DNA of 22,862 nucleotides from JAKSCF01 sp028279945 (GTDB lineage: Bacteria > Bacillota > Clostridia > Peptostreptococcales > JAAYPU01), in assembly GCA_028279945.1 (NCBI GenBank), contig JANQMT010000127.1, positions 1 to 22,862 on the forward strand, in the 5' to 3' direction. The notes beneath the pieces were generated by a model. The model did not search any database, was not told where the DNA came from, and worked only from the letters and a program-made list of their open reading frames with translations. The position numbers and the translations under genes were made by a program. How positions within the stretch are numbered: the first letter of the stretch is position 1; each line of letters starts with the position of its first letter. Positions 7,913 to 15,052 of this stretch are shown here, one piece after another.

Positions 7913-8026
7913 TATAAAGACTACATCGATAAAGAATGTTGCTTAGCATCTAGTGTGAGTGATAATTTATATCTTTCGGGTTATAAGGATTGTGTCAGGT
8001 TATTACGGGAATTTGGGATTGTTTAA
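7913..8026 (+). pseudogene. 3' remnant of an unidentified gene (repeat copy B)
   Basis: A 37-codon open tail without a start codon ends in TAA at 8024-8026, twelve bases before a strong terminator, as expected of a true gene end. Codons 9-30 match the fragment behind the MCP gene (1988-2055), with nine of twelve base differences silent. The shared peptide is LASSVSxNLYxSGYKDCVRL, and this copy continues LREFGIV before the stop. An in-frame TAG at 7910-7912 closes it upstream, and nothing upstream looks like the missing 5' part. The family is not recognised. Insertion of the toxin-antitoxin module or a deletion may have removed the rest (inference). Confidence 0.5.
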
Positions 8027-8037
8027 GATAATATTGT

Positions 8038-8076
8038 ACCGATAAAGTTATAAATGCTTTATCGGTGTTTCTTTTT
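8038..8076 (+). terminator. Strong rho-independent terminator
   Basis: ACCGATAAAG (8038-8047) pairs perfectly with CTTTATCGGT (8057-8066) across a 9-nt loop, followed by GTTTCTTTTTT. It directly follows the gene remnant ending at 8026 and probably belonged to that lost gene. Confidence 0.8.
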
Positions 8077-8078
8077 TA

Positions 8079-8109
8079 ATGGTTATATTAGGAATGTGAA
8101 AATAGGAAA
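8079..8109 (+). repeat. Direct repeat C2, downstream flank
   Basis: Second copy of the repeat at 7034-7065 (28 of 32 positions, one gap), in the same orientation and also directly behind a T run. Confidence 0.6.
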
Positions 8110-8350
8110 GTGTCTTTTTTGGGACAAAAATAACTGTCCACAAATGACGCACAGTTTGATGAGAAAATAATTTCTTTTAATGGGCAATTAATTTCTCGAA
8201 TTTAATAAAAAGTAATAAAGAATTGTCTAAAAATTCGATTTTATATTTTGCAATTTGATCAAACACACTAAATAAAAAAACCCTGTATACGGGTATATTA
8301 AGTATTTGTTGTCAATTAGGTTTTTATTGATGCAATGTTGAACAAGCTAA
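8110..8350 (+). promoter_or_regulatory. Upstream region of the TRAP operon with inverted repeats
   Basis: This AT-rich gene-free stretch holds an 8-bp inverted repeat TCGAATTT/AAATTCGA (8196-8203 and 8231-8238, 27-bp spacer) and a shorter one, GGACA/TGTCC (8122-8126, 8135-8139). The first lies 113-155 bp before the -24 box, where sigma-54 enhancer sites are usually found. Assignment as an activator site is by position only. Confidence 0.35.
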
Positions 8351-8366
8351 TGGCACAAAAATTGCG
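8351..8366 (+). promoter_or_regulatory. Sigma-54 (-24/-12) promoter of the dctPQM operon
   Basis: TGGCAC, five A, TTGC matches the RpoN consensus at every strongly conserved base, with correct GG-to-GC spacing. The start point would be near 8377, leaving a leader of about 100 nt before dctP. Sigma-54 control of dicarboxylate uptake (dctA with DctB/DctD in rhizobia) is well known; here the activator gene is not in the window. Confidence 0.7.
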
Positions 8367-8479
8367 AAAGAAGAATGAGACAGTTTAAAGAAAATAACGA
8401 AATAATGCTCGTTGTAGTCTGGTGAACTGTTATCATTCCAATTATCCAAATATTGAGAAACTGGAGGAGGAAAATAATA

Positions 8480-9496
8480 ATGAAGAAATATCTAGTAATT
8501 TTGATGTGTTTAGCATTGTGTTTAGGCATGATGACTGGTTGTGGAGGTGAACAAGAAGAATCAACAAGTTCTGAAGGTACTACCGGACCAGAATACACAA
8601 TCCGATTTGCTCATATTGAAAATGAATTTACTGCTTGCGCACAAGGTGTACAACTTTTCAAAAAGTATGTGGAAGAGGGCAGTGATGGTAGAATCGCTGT
8701 AGATATACTCGGAGCCGGTGCAATGGGCGGTGAAAGAGAAATACTAGAAAGTGTCACAATGGGTAATCTTGAGGGCGGAATGGCAATGTCCACACTGTTT
8801 ACTACATATCTTCCTAACTGGGACATTTTCGATTTGCCTTTTGTTTTCAAGGATAGAGAAGACTGGGCAAAAAAAGTTGATGGTGAACTCGGTAAAATAC
8901 TGGCAGCAGAAACTGATTCAATGAATGTTAAAGTACTAAGCTTTTTTGATGGTGGATTCCGCGTGATCTCCAATATCAAGAGACCAATTCTATCTATGGA
9001 AGATTTTGAAGGAATTAAATGCCGTGTTGGAGAATCGACACTTAATATCAACACGCACAAGGCTTTAGGTGACAACCCCATTCCTATGTCATTCAGTGAA
9101 GTTTACACAGCATTACAGCAAGGAACTATTGACGGAGTAGATACATCTGTTATCTATGTTCAAGACGGTAACTTCCAAGAAGTAGCAAAATATTGTACAT
9201 TAACGAATCATACTGCTTTGCAGATGGTAACATTTATCAATCAAGACTTTTTTAATAGTTTACCCGATGATCTGCAGCAAGTAGTTATAGATGCTGCAGC
9301 AAGGACGACTGTTGAACAAAGAGAGATCGCAGTACAAGTTGATGAGAAAGCTATGCAGATTATGAAAGATGCCGGCATGCAGATTGATACACCTTCAGCA
9401 GAATTTACCCAGAAGATGATAACGGCTACTAAGCCAGTCGTTGAAAGTTACAGAGAAACGATTGATGCTAATGTGTTTGAAGCAGCCGGACTGTAA
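8480..9496 (+). CDS. dctP: TRAP transporter solute-binding lipoprotein, DctP family
   Basis: Extracytoplasmic substrate-binding subunit of a tripartite ATP-independent periplasmic-type transporter, membrane-anchored by lipid as in Gram-positives; 338 residues. The ATG at 8480 is chosen over the ATG at 8453 because GGAGGAGG (8463-8470) sits nine bases before it and the following residues form a lipoprotein signal (MKKYLVILMCLALCLGMMTG-C, lipobox MTGC). The mature protein has the DctP hallmarks: RFAHIENE near the N-terminus, a central FEGIKCRV segment containing the carboxylate-clamping arginine, and EVYTALQQGTIDGVDTS. The ligand is probably an organic acid, unspecified. The membrane subunits follow, and a sigma-54 promoter match precedes it. 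The 130-bp gap to dctQ carries the imperfect repeat CATCGG/CCGATG-type symmetry but no clear terminator. Confidence 0.93.
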   Translation: MKKYLVILMCLALCLGMMTGCGGEQEESTSSEGTTGPEYTIRFAHIENEFTACAQGVQLFKKYVEEGSDGRIAVDILGAGAMGGEREILESVTMGNLEGGMAMSTLFTTYLPNWDIFDLPFVFKDREDWAKKVDGELGKILAAETDSMNVKVLSFFDGGFRVISNIKRPILSMEDFEGIKCRVGESTLNINTHKALGDNPIPMSFSEVYTALQQGTIDGVDTSVIYVQDGNFQEVAKYCTLTNHTALQMVTFINQDFFNSLPDDLQQVVIDAAARTTVEQREIAVQVDEKAMQIMKDAGMQIDTPSAEFTQKMITATKPVVESYRETIDANVFEAAGL

Positions 9497-9628
9497 ATAG
9501 AACTGCAAGTACTTTCATTTATCTTTTATTACAACTGATGGAATTCCGATGCAGTATGCATGGTCAGTCTGCATTGGTTTCCATCGGTTCCAGTTATATG
9601 ACTGTAACTTGCTTGGGAGGTGACTGAG

Positions 9629-10150
9629 TTGATAAATAAATTAGGAAAAAAATTTGATCAAATAGAATACTACGCATTGATAATCTCTTTGGCAATAATG
9701 GTCATTGTAATTTTTACTCAGGTCGTGATGCGTTATGTATTCAATAATTCATTGTCTTGGTCGGAAGAGTTTGCGAGATATTTGTTTGTTTGGTTTTCAT
9801 GGATGGGCGTCAGTGCAGGGCTAAAAGATGGAGAACATCTAAAAGTTGAAATACTGTCAGCAGCTTTGACTAAAAGAGGTTTTATGAAAACGAAAGAGAT
9901 AATTAATATCTTAGTATCGTTAATTTGGCTGGCGACTACTTTGATTGTTACCTATTATGGACTTGAGGTGGTTATGAAACAAATGGATTTGAAGGTGCTT
10001 ACTCCAGCCATGAGATTTCCTGTATGGTTTGGATATCTGTCGATTCCGGCTTGCAGCTCCGTCGTAGGCATTCGTCTTATAGTAAAGATAATAGACAGTG
10101 TGAAGGTATTGCTTGGTAAATCAAACCACGAAAGGGAGATGGCTAACTAA
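9629..10150 (+). CDS. dctQ: TRAP transporter small membrane subunit, DctQ family
   Basis: Small four-helix membrane subunit of the TRAP transporter, 173 residues. It carries the family signature IFTQVVMRYVFNNSLSWSEE followed by ARYLFVWFSWMG (about residues 30-60), with further helices near residues 90-112 and 125-150. A longer reading from GTG at 9620 is possible, but that GTG overlaps the GGGAGGTG ribosome binding site (9615-9622), so TTG at 9629, eight bases beyond the GGGAGG, is the likely start. Its TAA stop shares a base with the ATG of dctM (TAATG), indicating coupled translation of the two membrane subunits. Confidence 0.92.
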   Translation: MINKLGKKFDQIEYYALIISLAIMVIVIFTQVVMRYVFNNSLSWSEEFARYLFVWFSWMGVSAGLKDGEHLKVEILSAALTKRGFMKTKEIINILVSLIWLATTLIVTYYGLEVVMKQMDLKVLTPAMRFPVWFGYLSIPACSSVVGIRLIVKIIDSVKVLLGKSNHEREMAN

Positions 10151-11430
10151 TGGAAATATTAATTATGTTTGGCGTTATGCTTCTATTGATTGCAATAGGC
10201 TTACCAATAGGTTATGCAATTGCTACGTCAACCATTATCACTTTTATAACATATTCTTCTACGCCTTTGCGCATCGTATCCCAAAATGCTTTTACCGGGA
10301 TCGATTCTTTCGTATTGCTGGCAATCCCATTCTTCATTTTGGCGGGAATTCTGATGAGTGCAGGAGGTGTTGCCAGGAGGCTGGTAGATATTGCTGATGC
10401 ATTTATAGGTTGGATCACCGGCGGTCTGGGAATGGCTTCTGTCATGACTGCAACATTCTTTGGCGCAATATCAGGCTCAGGGGCAGCTACAACTTCTGCG
10501 GTAGGTTCTTTAATGCTTCCTGAAATGAAGAGAAAAAAATATGGAGATGAATTCAGCGCAACACTGATTGCCTCAGCAGGATCTATCGGTGTCATCATAC
10601 CTCCAAGTATCCCGTTTGTTGTTTATGGCGTAACTGTGGGAATCAGTATCGGAGACCTTTTTCTTGCCGGAATTCCTGCCGGCATCGGGATGTGTCTTGC
10701 GTTGATGGTGTCCTGTTACATTATATCAAAAAAATTCGGCTATAGAGGCAGCGATACCAGACCCACAATTAAAAATATCGCAACCACTCTGAAGGACGGT
10801 ATCTGGGCATTATTTGCTCCCATCATCATTCTTGGAGGAATCTATTCGGGAATTTTTACGCCTACAGAATCGGCAGTAGTTGCTGTTGTATATTCTCTCA
10901 TTATAGGATTATTTGTATATAAAGAGCTTAATGCAAAAAAGCTGAAGGAGGCATTTTATAAGTCTGCAGTTCTTAACGGAGTTATCGTCTTTATCATCGG
11001 TTTTTCAGGCGCAATGGCAAAGTTTCTAGCTCTTGAAAAAGTGCCGCAAAAGGTAAGTGAGTCGATCCTATCCCTAACAGACAATCCAATTATGATCTTA
11101 TTAATTATTAATATCTTTTTAATGATCGTAGGAATGTTAATTGATAATATCCCAGCCATTATCATTCTTTCACCGATCTTCCTGCCAGTTGTGGAAAGCG
11201 TAGGCGTCACTCCGCTACAGTTTGGAGTTATTATTGTTATGAATCTTGCGATAGGCTATGTTACACCGCCTTATGGAACAACCCTTTTCGTCGCTTCTGC
11301 AATTTCGAAGATCTCAGTTGACAGGCTGTCCAGATATGCAATTATTTTTACTTTAGTGCTATGTATTCCCCTGGCTCTCGTTACCTATTGGCCTTGGTTT
11401 ACAAACGGATTTGTTGCATTATTTAAATAG
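10150..11430 (+). CDS. dctM: TRAP transporter large membrane subunit, DctM family
   Basis: Large permease subunit of 426 residues, the usual length, forming the sodium-coupled elevator transport domain with DctQ. The sequence is hydrophobic throughout, with about 12 membrane segments. Family signatures include SGSGAATTSAVGSLMLPEMK (about residues 108-127), IASAGSIGVIIPPSIPFVVYG (about 140-160), the second half repeat with PTESAVVAVVYSL, and NLAIGYVTPPYGTTLFVAS near the C-terminus. The pseudo-symmetric GxIxPPS and GxxTPPxG hairpin loops are both intact. It is the last gene of the operon; a strong terminator lies 86 bp after the stop. Confidence 0.94.
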   Translation: MEILIMFGVMLLLIAIGLPIGYAIATSTIITFITYSSTPLRIVSQNAFTGIDSFVLLAIPFFILAGILMSAGGVARRLVDIADAFIGWITGGLGMASVMTATFFGAISGSGAATTSAVGSLMLPEMKRKKYGDEFSATLIASAGSIGVIIPPSIPFVVYGVTVGISIGDLFLAGIPAGIGMCLALMVSCYIISKKFGYRGSDTRPTIKNIATTLKDGIWALFAPIIILGGIYSGIFTPTESAVVAVVYSLIIGLFVYKELNAKKLKEAFYKSAVLNGVIVFIIGFSGAMAKFLALEKVPQKVSESILSLTDNPIMILLIINIFLMIVGMLIDNIPAIIILSPIFLPVVESVGVTPLQFGVIIVMNLAIGYVTPPYGTTLFVASAISKISVDRLSRYAIIFTLVLCIPLALVTYWPWFTNGFVALFK

Positions 11431-11515
11431 AGCTTACTTAAAAAAACATAAGGAAATTCACTATGTAATACAGTTATGTAGTCAATATAAATCAATAATT
11501 TTCTCCCCTCTATGT

Positions 11516-11546
11516 CTCCCGTCAGGATAATACTGGCGGGAGTTTT
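11516..11546 (+). terminator. Rho-independent terminator of the dctPQM operon
   Basis: CTCCCGTCAG (11516-11525) pairs with CTGGCGGGAG (11533-11542) with one G-T wobble and a 7-nt loop, followed by TTTT. The GC-rich stem stands out against the AT-rich flanks. Confidence 0.82.
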
Positions 11547-11648
11547 AAGTAATGGGGTAAGCCTCGGAATGGCACAAGGGCACATTTTTACTTTGCTATC
11601 CTAGTGGAGTAATGGGTCAGTTTTGAAAAATTTATGAAATACCAAAAT

Positions 11649-11671
11649 GTCAATTTGTCAACCCTGACCTC
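11649..11671 (-). repeat. Dispersed 23-bp repeat, copy 1 (inverted to 22684-22706)
   Basis: The reverse complement matches 22684-22706 at 21 of 23 positions; the shared core is GGTCAGG, one base, TTGACAAATTGAC. Such short GTCAGG/CCTGAC-containing units behind genes resemble REP-type or transposase-end debris, but no transposase is present to confirm this. Confidence 0.5.
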
Positions 11672-11738
11672 ATTTTGTCTTTTGGGAGGGACATTCCTCA
11701 TATCATTGATTCGTCTTGTGTACGATTTGTCAAAAAAA

Positions 11739-11773
11739 GATAATCACCCTATTTCCCCTTTAAAGTGATTATC
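11739..11773. other. Inverted repeat, possible stem-loop
   Basis: GATAATCAC (11739-11747) pairs perfectly with GTGATTATC (11765-11773) over a 17-nt loop. There is no T run on the plus strand; on the minus strand TTTTTTTG follows the stem, so it could terminate minus-strand transcripts, though no minus-strand gene is near. Confidence 0.35.
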
Positions 11774-11803
11774 AGTTAATTTCTATTCTACAAAAAGGGT
11801 TAA

Positions 11804-12049
11804 CCACAATGGTTAAGTACTTTTTTCTATAAATATATTATCTTTCTGAGCAAGGAATTTCGTCTTTGTGATGGGCATATATGTGTGCTAATGATTGACC
11901 TTTCTTCACATAATGATGATATAATATGTTTGCAAGAGTGTCATTATGCTAACCCATATGCAGGCTATCATGAAGAACCGTTTAATAATGTGTATAATGG
12001 ACTTAAAAGATACCATGATAGCAGAGGTGTAGCTAACTTTATTTGGTAA
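11804..12049 (+). pseudogene. Open tail of an unrecognised gene (possible remnant)
   Basis: The frame is open for 81 codons between TAA at 11801 and TAA at 12047, with no well-placed start; the first ATG (11891) has no ribosome binding site. The last third reads like a real, aromatic-rich protein end (GYHEEPFNNVYNGLKRYHD followed by SRGVANFIW). Neighbouring repeats and the aldo/keto reductase tail at 13290 point to a zone of gene decay. I do not recognise the family. A chance open frame in AT-rich DNA cannot be excluded. Confidence 0.3.
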
Positions 12050-12059
12050 TAAGAATAAG

Positions 12060-12095
12060 CTGAAGATGGGACGACTTTTGTTTTACCATCTTCAG
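12060..12095 (+). other. Perfect stem-loop in the leader of the propeller lipoprotein gene
   Basis: CTGAAGATGG (12060-12069) pairs perfectly with CCATCTTCAG (12086-12095) over a 16-nt loop, ending seven bases before the ribosome binding site of the gene at 12117. No T run follows. It is either a leader structure or the weak end of the upstream remnant. Confidence 0.45.
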
Positions 12096-12116
12096 TACTT
12101 GAAAGAGGAATTTATA

Positions 12117-13271
12117 ATGCTCTATAAAACTAAAAGTAAAATCAGTATGTTAATCATTCTGGTATTTGTTTTAATATTTTTACCTTCTTGCAACAAAAAA
12201 AATGTTGAAATAGAAAATACAAACATTAATAACAAAAAATCCGATTTAAATGACATTATCGAGTGGAGTGAAGACAACGACTCAAATATTAATATGGAGA
12301 TAATTGAGCTTAACACGAGTAATTTTATAACTTGGCCTGATATTTATGGTGATCATGTAGTATTCGCAAACTATGACATATCAGGAGAAGAAAGAAGGCA
12401 AATACATCTTTTTAATATTCTTACTAAAAAAGATGAAATTATATATTTAAATCAGGACTCATTAATGATTGAAGACACGCGTATTGGGAACGGATGGGTA
12501 TTTTGGGTGGAAGGAAACTGGAATACCGAGAATACAAATCGAGGCTGGACTATTAAGGCATATAATATTCAGAATAAGCAGATTAAAACAATAAGAAGTG
12601 CTTCCCAATTACCAGGAAGATCATCTTTAGAACCAAGGATAGATAACGAGGAAAATATGATTGTATGGCTTGAAGGTTATTTTGATACTGATGATAATCT
12701 TAAACATGCAATCTATTCATATAATGTTAATAGTGATGAGGTTAAAAAAATCGCTGATGTTTCCCATGTAGAAAATCCCTATACTATTATTAAGCCTAGA
12801 AATAATACGATCTGCTTTGCTGATTTTATCGATGATCATTGGTTTATAAGGATAATTGAATTAAATACTATGAAGGAAACGACAATAAATTTTGGTGGTA
12901 GATTTCCTGGGTCTCCTTGTAGTGATGGAAGAATAGTTGCGTGGAAGCAAAATATAAAAGAACTTTGTTATATTGATTTAAAAAATTTGAAAGAGGAAAT
13001 TGTAATACCAATTAGAAATCCTTTCTTATTTGATATATATGATGGCAATATTTTTATGTCAGCCACAGTTAATGAAGGGAAGCATATCTATAAATGTGAT
13101 GTTACTGATAAAACTATTACTTGTATAACTAAAAGTGCTGAGAAAAAAAATAATGAATTCGATTTTAAGTTTACAAATTTTTATGCGGATAAAATGGTAT
13201 TTACCTCTATTAGAGCTCTGGAACCAATAGGAGTTAAGTATGATTTGGTTATAGTTGATGGAATTAATTAA
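12117..13271 (+). CDS. TolB-like beta-propeller lipoprotein
   Basis: Predicted surface lipoprotein of 384 residues; function unknown. A basic N-terminus and hydrophobic stretch lead to the lipobox FLPSC (Cys about residue 25), so it should be lipid-anchored on the outer face of the membrane. The mature part is built of repeated blades of the TolB/DPP-IV-like type: ITWPDIYGDHVVFANYD ... IHLFNILTKKDEII, IGNGWVFWVEG ... IKAYNIQNKQIKTI, NMIVWLEGYF ... IYSYNVNSDEVKKI, and three later ones. Such propellers usually bind proteins or ligands rather than catalyse. An in-frame ATG lies 51 bases upstream (12066), but ATG 12117 follows AAGAGG and begins the signal peptide, and the upstream codons fall in a perfect hairpin. 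The coding DNA is markedly AT-rich. No operon partner is evident. Confidence 0.8.
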   Translation: MLYKTKSKISMLIILVFVLIFLPSCNKKNVEIENTNINNKKSDLNDIIEWSEDNDSNINMEIIELNTSNFITWPDIYGDHVVFANYDISGEERRQIHLFNILTKKDEIIYLNQDSLMIEDTRIGNGWVFWVEGNWNTENTNRGWTIKAYNIQNKQIKTIRSASQLPGRSSLEPRIDNEENMIVWLEGYFDTDDNLKHAIYSYNVNSDEVKKIADVSHVENPYTIIKPRNNTICFADFIDDHWFIRIIELNTMKETTINFGGRFPGSPCSDGRIVAWKQNIKELCYIDLKNLKEEIVIPIRNPFLFDIYDGNIFMSATVNEGKHIYKCDVTDKTITCITKSAEKKNNEFDFKFTNFYADKMVFTSIRALEPIGVKYDLVIVDGIN

Positions 13272-13289
13272 AGTAGCTTAGTAAAAGGA

Positions 13290-13544
13290 ATGGCATTCCC
13301 TACGTGGGTGAAGAAAGTGACAGTGGTCATTCTTTCTATGAAATGTCCACTGGATACTGCTTGGACCATTGCTCAATCTGAAAGAATCAATGTACTTTGT
13401 GGAGGAAGAAAGCCTCATCATGTTATGAAAAATGCAAAATCAGGTGAATTGATTATGACAAAGGAAGATATAGCCAAAATGAATGAAGATATAGAAAACT
13501 TATACTCAAGCTTAGGGACATCTATAAAGGGGAATCTTTTTTAG
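13290..13544 (+). pseudogene. C-terminal fragment of an aldo/keto reductase
   Basis: The 84-codon frame carries, from about residue 19, the end of the NADP-binding region of an aldo/keto reductase: AWTIAQSERINVLCGGRKPH, then VMKNAKSGELIMTKEDIAKM. This corresponds to the family pattern in which a helix ending in AQ is followed by a strand, a G-x-R/K cofactor loop and the ENAxxGEIxLSxEDI helix. Intact family members have about 300 residues, and the TIM-barrel catalytic part (Asp, Tyr, Lys, His) is missing. The first 18 codons do not match, and the ATG at 13290 has only a weak site (AAAAGGA). A terminator follows the stop. I read this as a truncated, probably non-functional relic. Confidence 0.5.
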
Positions 13545-13575
13545 ATCATCTTTTACAAAGTCTTTAATTATTAAC

Positions 13576-13610
13576 AAATCCTAATTTCATTGATTAGGAT
13601 TTTCTTTTTG
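13576..13610 (+). terminator. Rho-independent terminator after the aldo/keto reductase relic
   Basis: AAATCCTAAT (13576-13585) pairs perfectly with ATTAGGATTT (13593-13602) over a 7-nt loop, followed by TCTTTTTG. Confidence 0.75.
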
Positions 13611-13613
13611 TGT

Positions 13614-13630
13614 GTGCCCAGCATGGGCAC
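13614..13630. other. GC-rich hairpin motif
   Basis: GTGCCC-AGCAT-GGGCAC is a compact 6-bp perfect stem with a 5-nt loop, immediately after the terminator. It lacks a T run. Its compositional contrast with the flanks suggests a mobile-element or repeat remnant, but no second copy is in the window. Confidence 0.35.
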
Positions 13631-13744
13631 AATCTTAGGAGTGTATCATTTGAATGAGAAATTTCAGATGTTTGTAAAACGGAACCGAGTAAGCTTACAA
13701 CGATACTACGTTTTAATGTACAATATAAACGATATTAAAAAATA

Positions 13745-14650
13745 TCATTTACCATTCAGAGTTAATTTTGGGAATTCTATTTTCTTTCTTTCAAGCGTAG
13801 CAGCCGTGATGTGATTCGTTTTTCTGCCTACTGTCGCGTCGCTCCAATAAAAGCCCTGAGACTTTAGATTTTTTCTAAACTGGCCGGGTGGTGTCATCAC
13901 GTGTTTGGTAAACGCTCTGTTAAAATGCGTAACATTCACAAAACCCGTCTCTTCGCTTATCTGCGCTAGCGACATGGACTTATAGGTGAGAAGTTCAACC
14001 GCCTTTCGAATCCGAATAATCATAAGGCATTGGAAAATTGTGACCGTGGTTTCTTTCTTAAAAAGACCGCAAAGATAACTTTTATGCAAAGTCGTCTGGG
14101 CGACGATATCATCCAGCGATAGTTTTTCCTTGTAATTGTCTTCCAGAAAACGGATGATACCTCTTACCGGTGCTGAATAAGCCGATACCTCTATATATTT
14201 CGACGGAGTATTTTTCTCACGTCTTTTCTTTTCTGTCAGTTTGAAGAGAATCGTATAAAGATATGTGACCATGACCACCTCGGATTCCGGTGTCAAATTG
14301 TTATTCTCATCAAAAATTTCTTTCATCAGTCTTCCTGTAAAATCGTCATTCTGTATGAAGACATCCGATTCGGAGCACATTTCCATCACGCCTTTCGAAA
14401 GTGAAGAGAACTTCACTTCAAAATAGTAACCCGTCTCGTCGCCTGTCTGGACGAACGAATGGACGCAGTTTGCAGGAATGAGGATCGTATCCCCAATACC
14501 CGCAGTGAACGTGCGGCCATCGACGGTGTATGTGTAATTGCCCTTTACAATGTGATTCAGCTGATAATAGGGATGTGCATGCGAATGATACGTATACCCC
14601 TTATTCATCTTTGCCAGTATTGAAATCAATATCTTGATTTCATGCAGCAT
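13745..14650 (-). CDS. AraC family transcriptional regulator with cupin sensor domain
   Basis: DNA-binding regulator of 301 residues. The N-terminal half is a cupin-like ligand pocket (HSHAHPYYQLNHIVKGNYTY, about residues 22-41, through IPANCVHSF, 58-66). The C-terminal half is the AraC double helix-turn-helix: LSLDDIVAQTTLHKSYLCGL (178-197) and SLAQISEETGFVNVTHFNRA (227-246), ending in the family motif TPPGQFRK (253-260). An extra tail of about 40 residues follows. The longer reading from ATG 14725 is unlikely: ATG 14650 is preceded by AGAGAGG, and the added residues are not family-like. It is divergent from the catabolic operon and is its most likely regulator, sensing a pathway sugar or acid (inference). 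Its coding DNA looks visibly more GC-rich than the neighbours, which may indicate separate acquisition. Confidence 0.9.
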   Translation of the reverse strand: MLHEIKILISILAKMNKGYTYHSHAHPYYQLNHIVKGNYTYTVDGRTFTAGIGDTILIPANCVHSFVQTGDETGYYFEVKFSSLSKGVMEMCSESDVFIQNDDFTGRLMKEIFDENNNLTPESEVVMVTYLYTILFKLTEKKRREKNTPSKYIEVSAYSAPVRGIIRFLEDNYKEKLSLDDIVAQTTLHKSYLCGLFKKETTVTIFQCLMIIRIRKAVELLTYKSMSLAQISEETGFVNVTHFNRAFTKHVMTPPGQFRKNLKSQGFYWSDATVGRKTNHITAATLERKKIEFPKLTLNGK

Positions 14651-14687
14651 TTCATCAGATCCTCTCTTAGTTATATTTGTGATCTTT

Positions 14688-14693
14688 ATTATA
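14688..14693 (-). promoter_or_regulatory. Possible -10 box of the AraC gene
   Basis: The minus strand reads TATAAT about 38 bases before the start codon. No good -35 box lies 16-18 bp upstream, which would fit an activator-dependent or weak promoter. Confidence 0.35.
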
Positions 14694-14855
14694 AGATACC
14701 ATATTTTTTTGGTTTCTGTAAACAAAAAAAATATGATCTTCTAATCATTAAAGTGGGCATTCTCATTTATGTAATATGCAAGAAAAATAAATGAAACAAG
14801 TCAAATAAGATGTTAAAAACACAGGAACATTTGATAGGCGATAAAGACAAAATAT

Positions 14856-14882
14856 TGTTCACTGTGGATAGAAAAGTGAACA
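14856..14882. promoter_or_regulatory. Inverted repeat, candidate operator between the AraC gene and the operon
   Basis: TGTTCACT (14856-14863) and AGTGAACA (14875-14882) are perfect 8-bp inverted copies with centres 19 bp apart. They lie about 170 bp upstream of the operon promoter and 165 bp before the AraC -10 candidate. The rest of the AT-rich stretch 14700-15050 shows no other structure I can support. Confidence 0.4.
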
Positions 14883-15052
14883 TTTTCTAATAGGGCAGTG
14901 TTGTGTGGGGAAACCGCAGAACACGAAAGAGCGGAATTACAGATAATAATATCTACAATTATGGATTAGTTTAAATATACGGAATTATGTATAATAATGT
15001 CTCATATTACTATAGATGCCGATTTAATAGCATAAAAGCTATGGATTATTGC

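Noticed and set aside
8611..9081. 156-codon open frame on the minus strand opposite dctP
   Set aside because: It lies wholly antisense to a well-supported binding-protein gene, is rich in Ser/Pro/Leu as expected of a shadow frame, and shows no family motif or ribosome binding site.
9620..9628. GTG start for dctQ
   Set aside because: The codon overlaps the GGGAGGTG ribosome binding site that serves the TTG at 9629.
10113..10397. 94-codon frame overlapping the dctQ/dctM junction
   Set aside because: Out-of-frame reading of the dctM start region; rich in Cys and Arg and without any domain, while dctM fits its family perfectly in its own frame.
12066..12116. Upstream in-frame ATG for the propeller lipoprotein
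   Set aside because: It would put 17 residues before the signal peptide, lies within a perfect stem-loop and has no ribosome binding site; ATG 12117 has one.
13590..13814. 74-codon plus-strand frame after the aldo/keto reductase relic
   Set aside because: It begins inside the terminator hairpin, includes the GTGCCC hairpin and runs antisense into the end of the AraC gene; no ribosome binding site or motif.
14651..14725. N-terminal extension of the AraC protein from ATG 14725
   Set aside because: The extension overlaps the likely promoter, has no ribosome binding site, and adds residues without family similarity.
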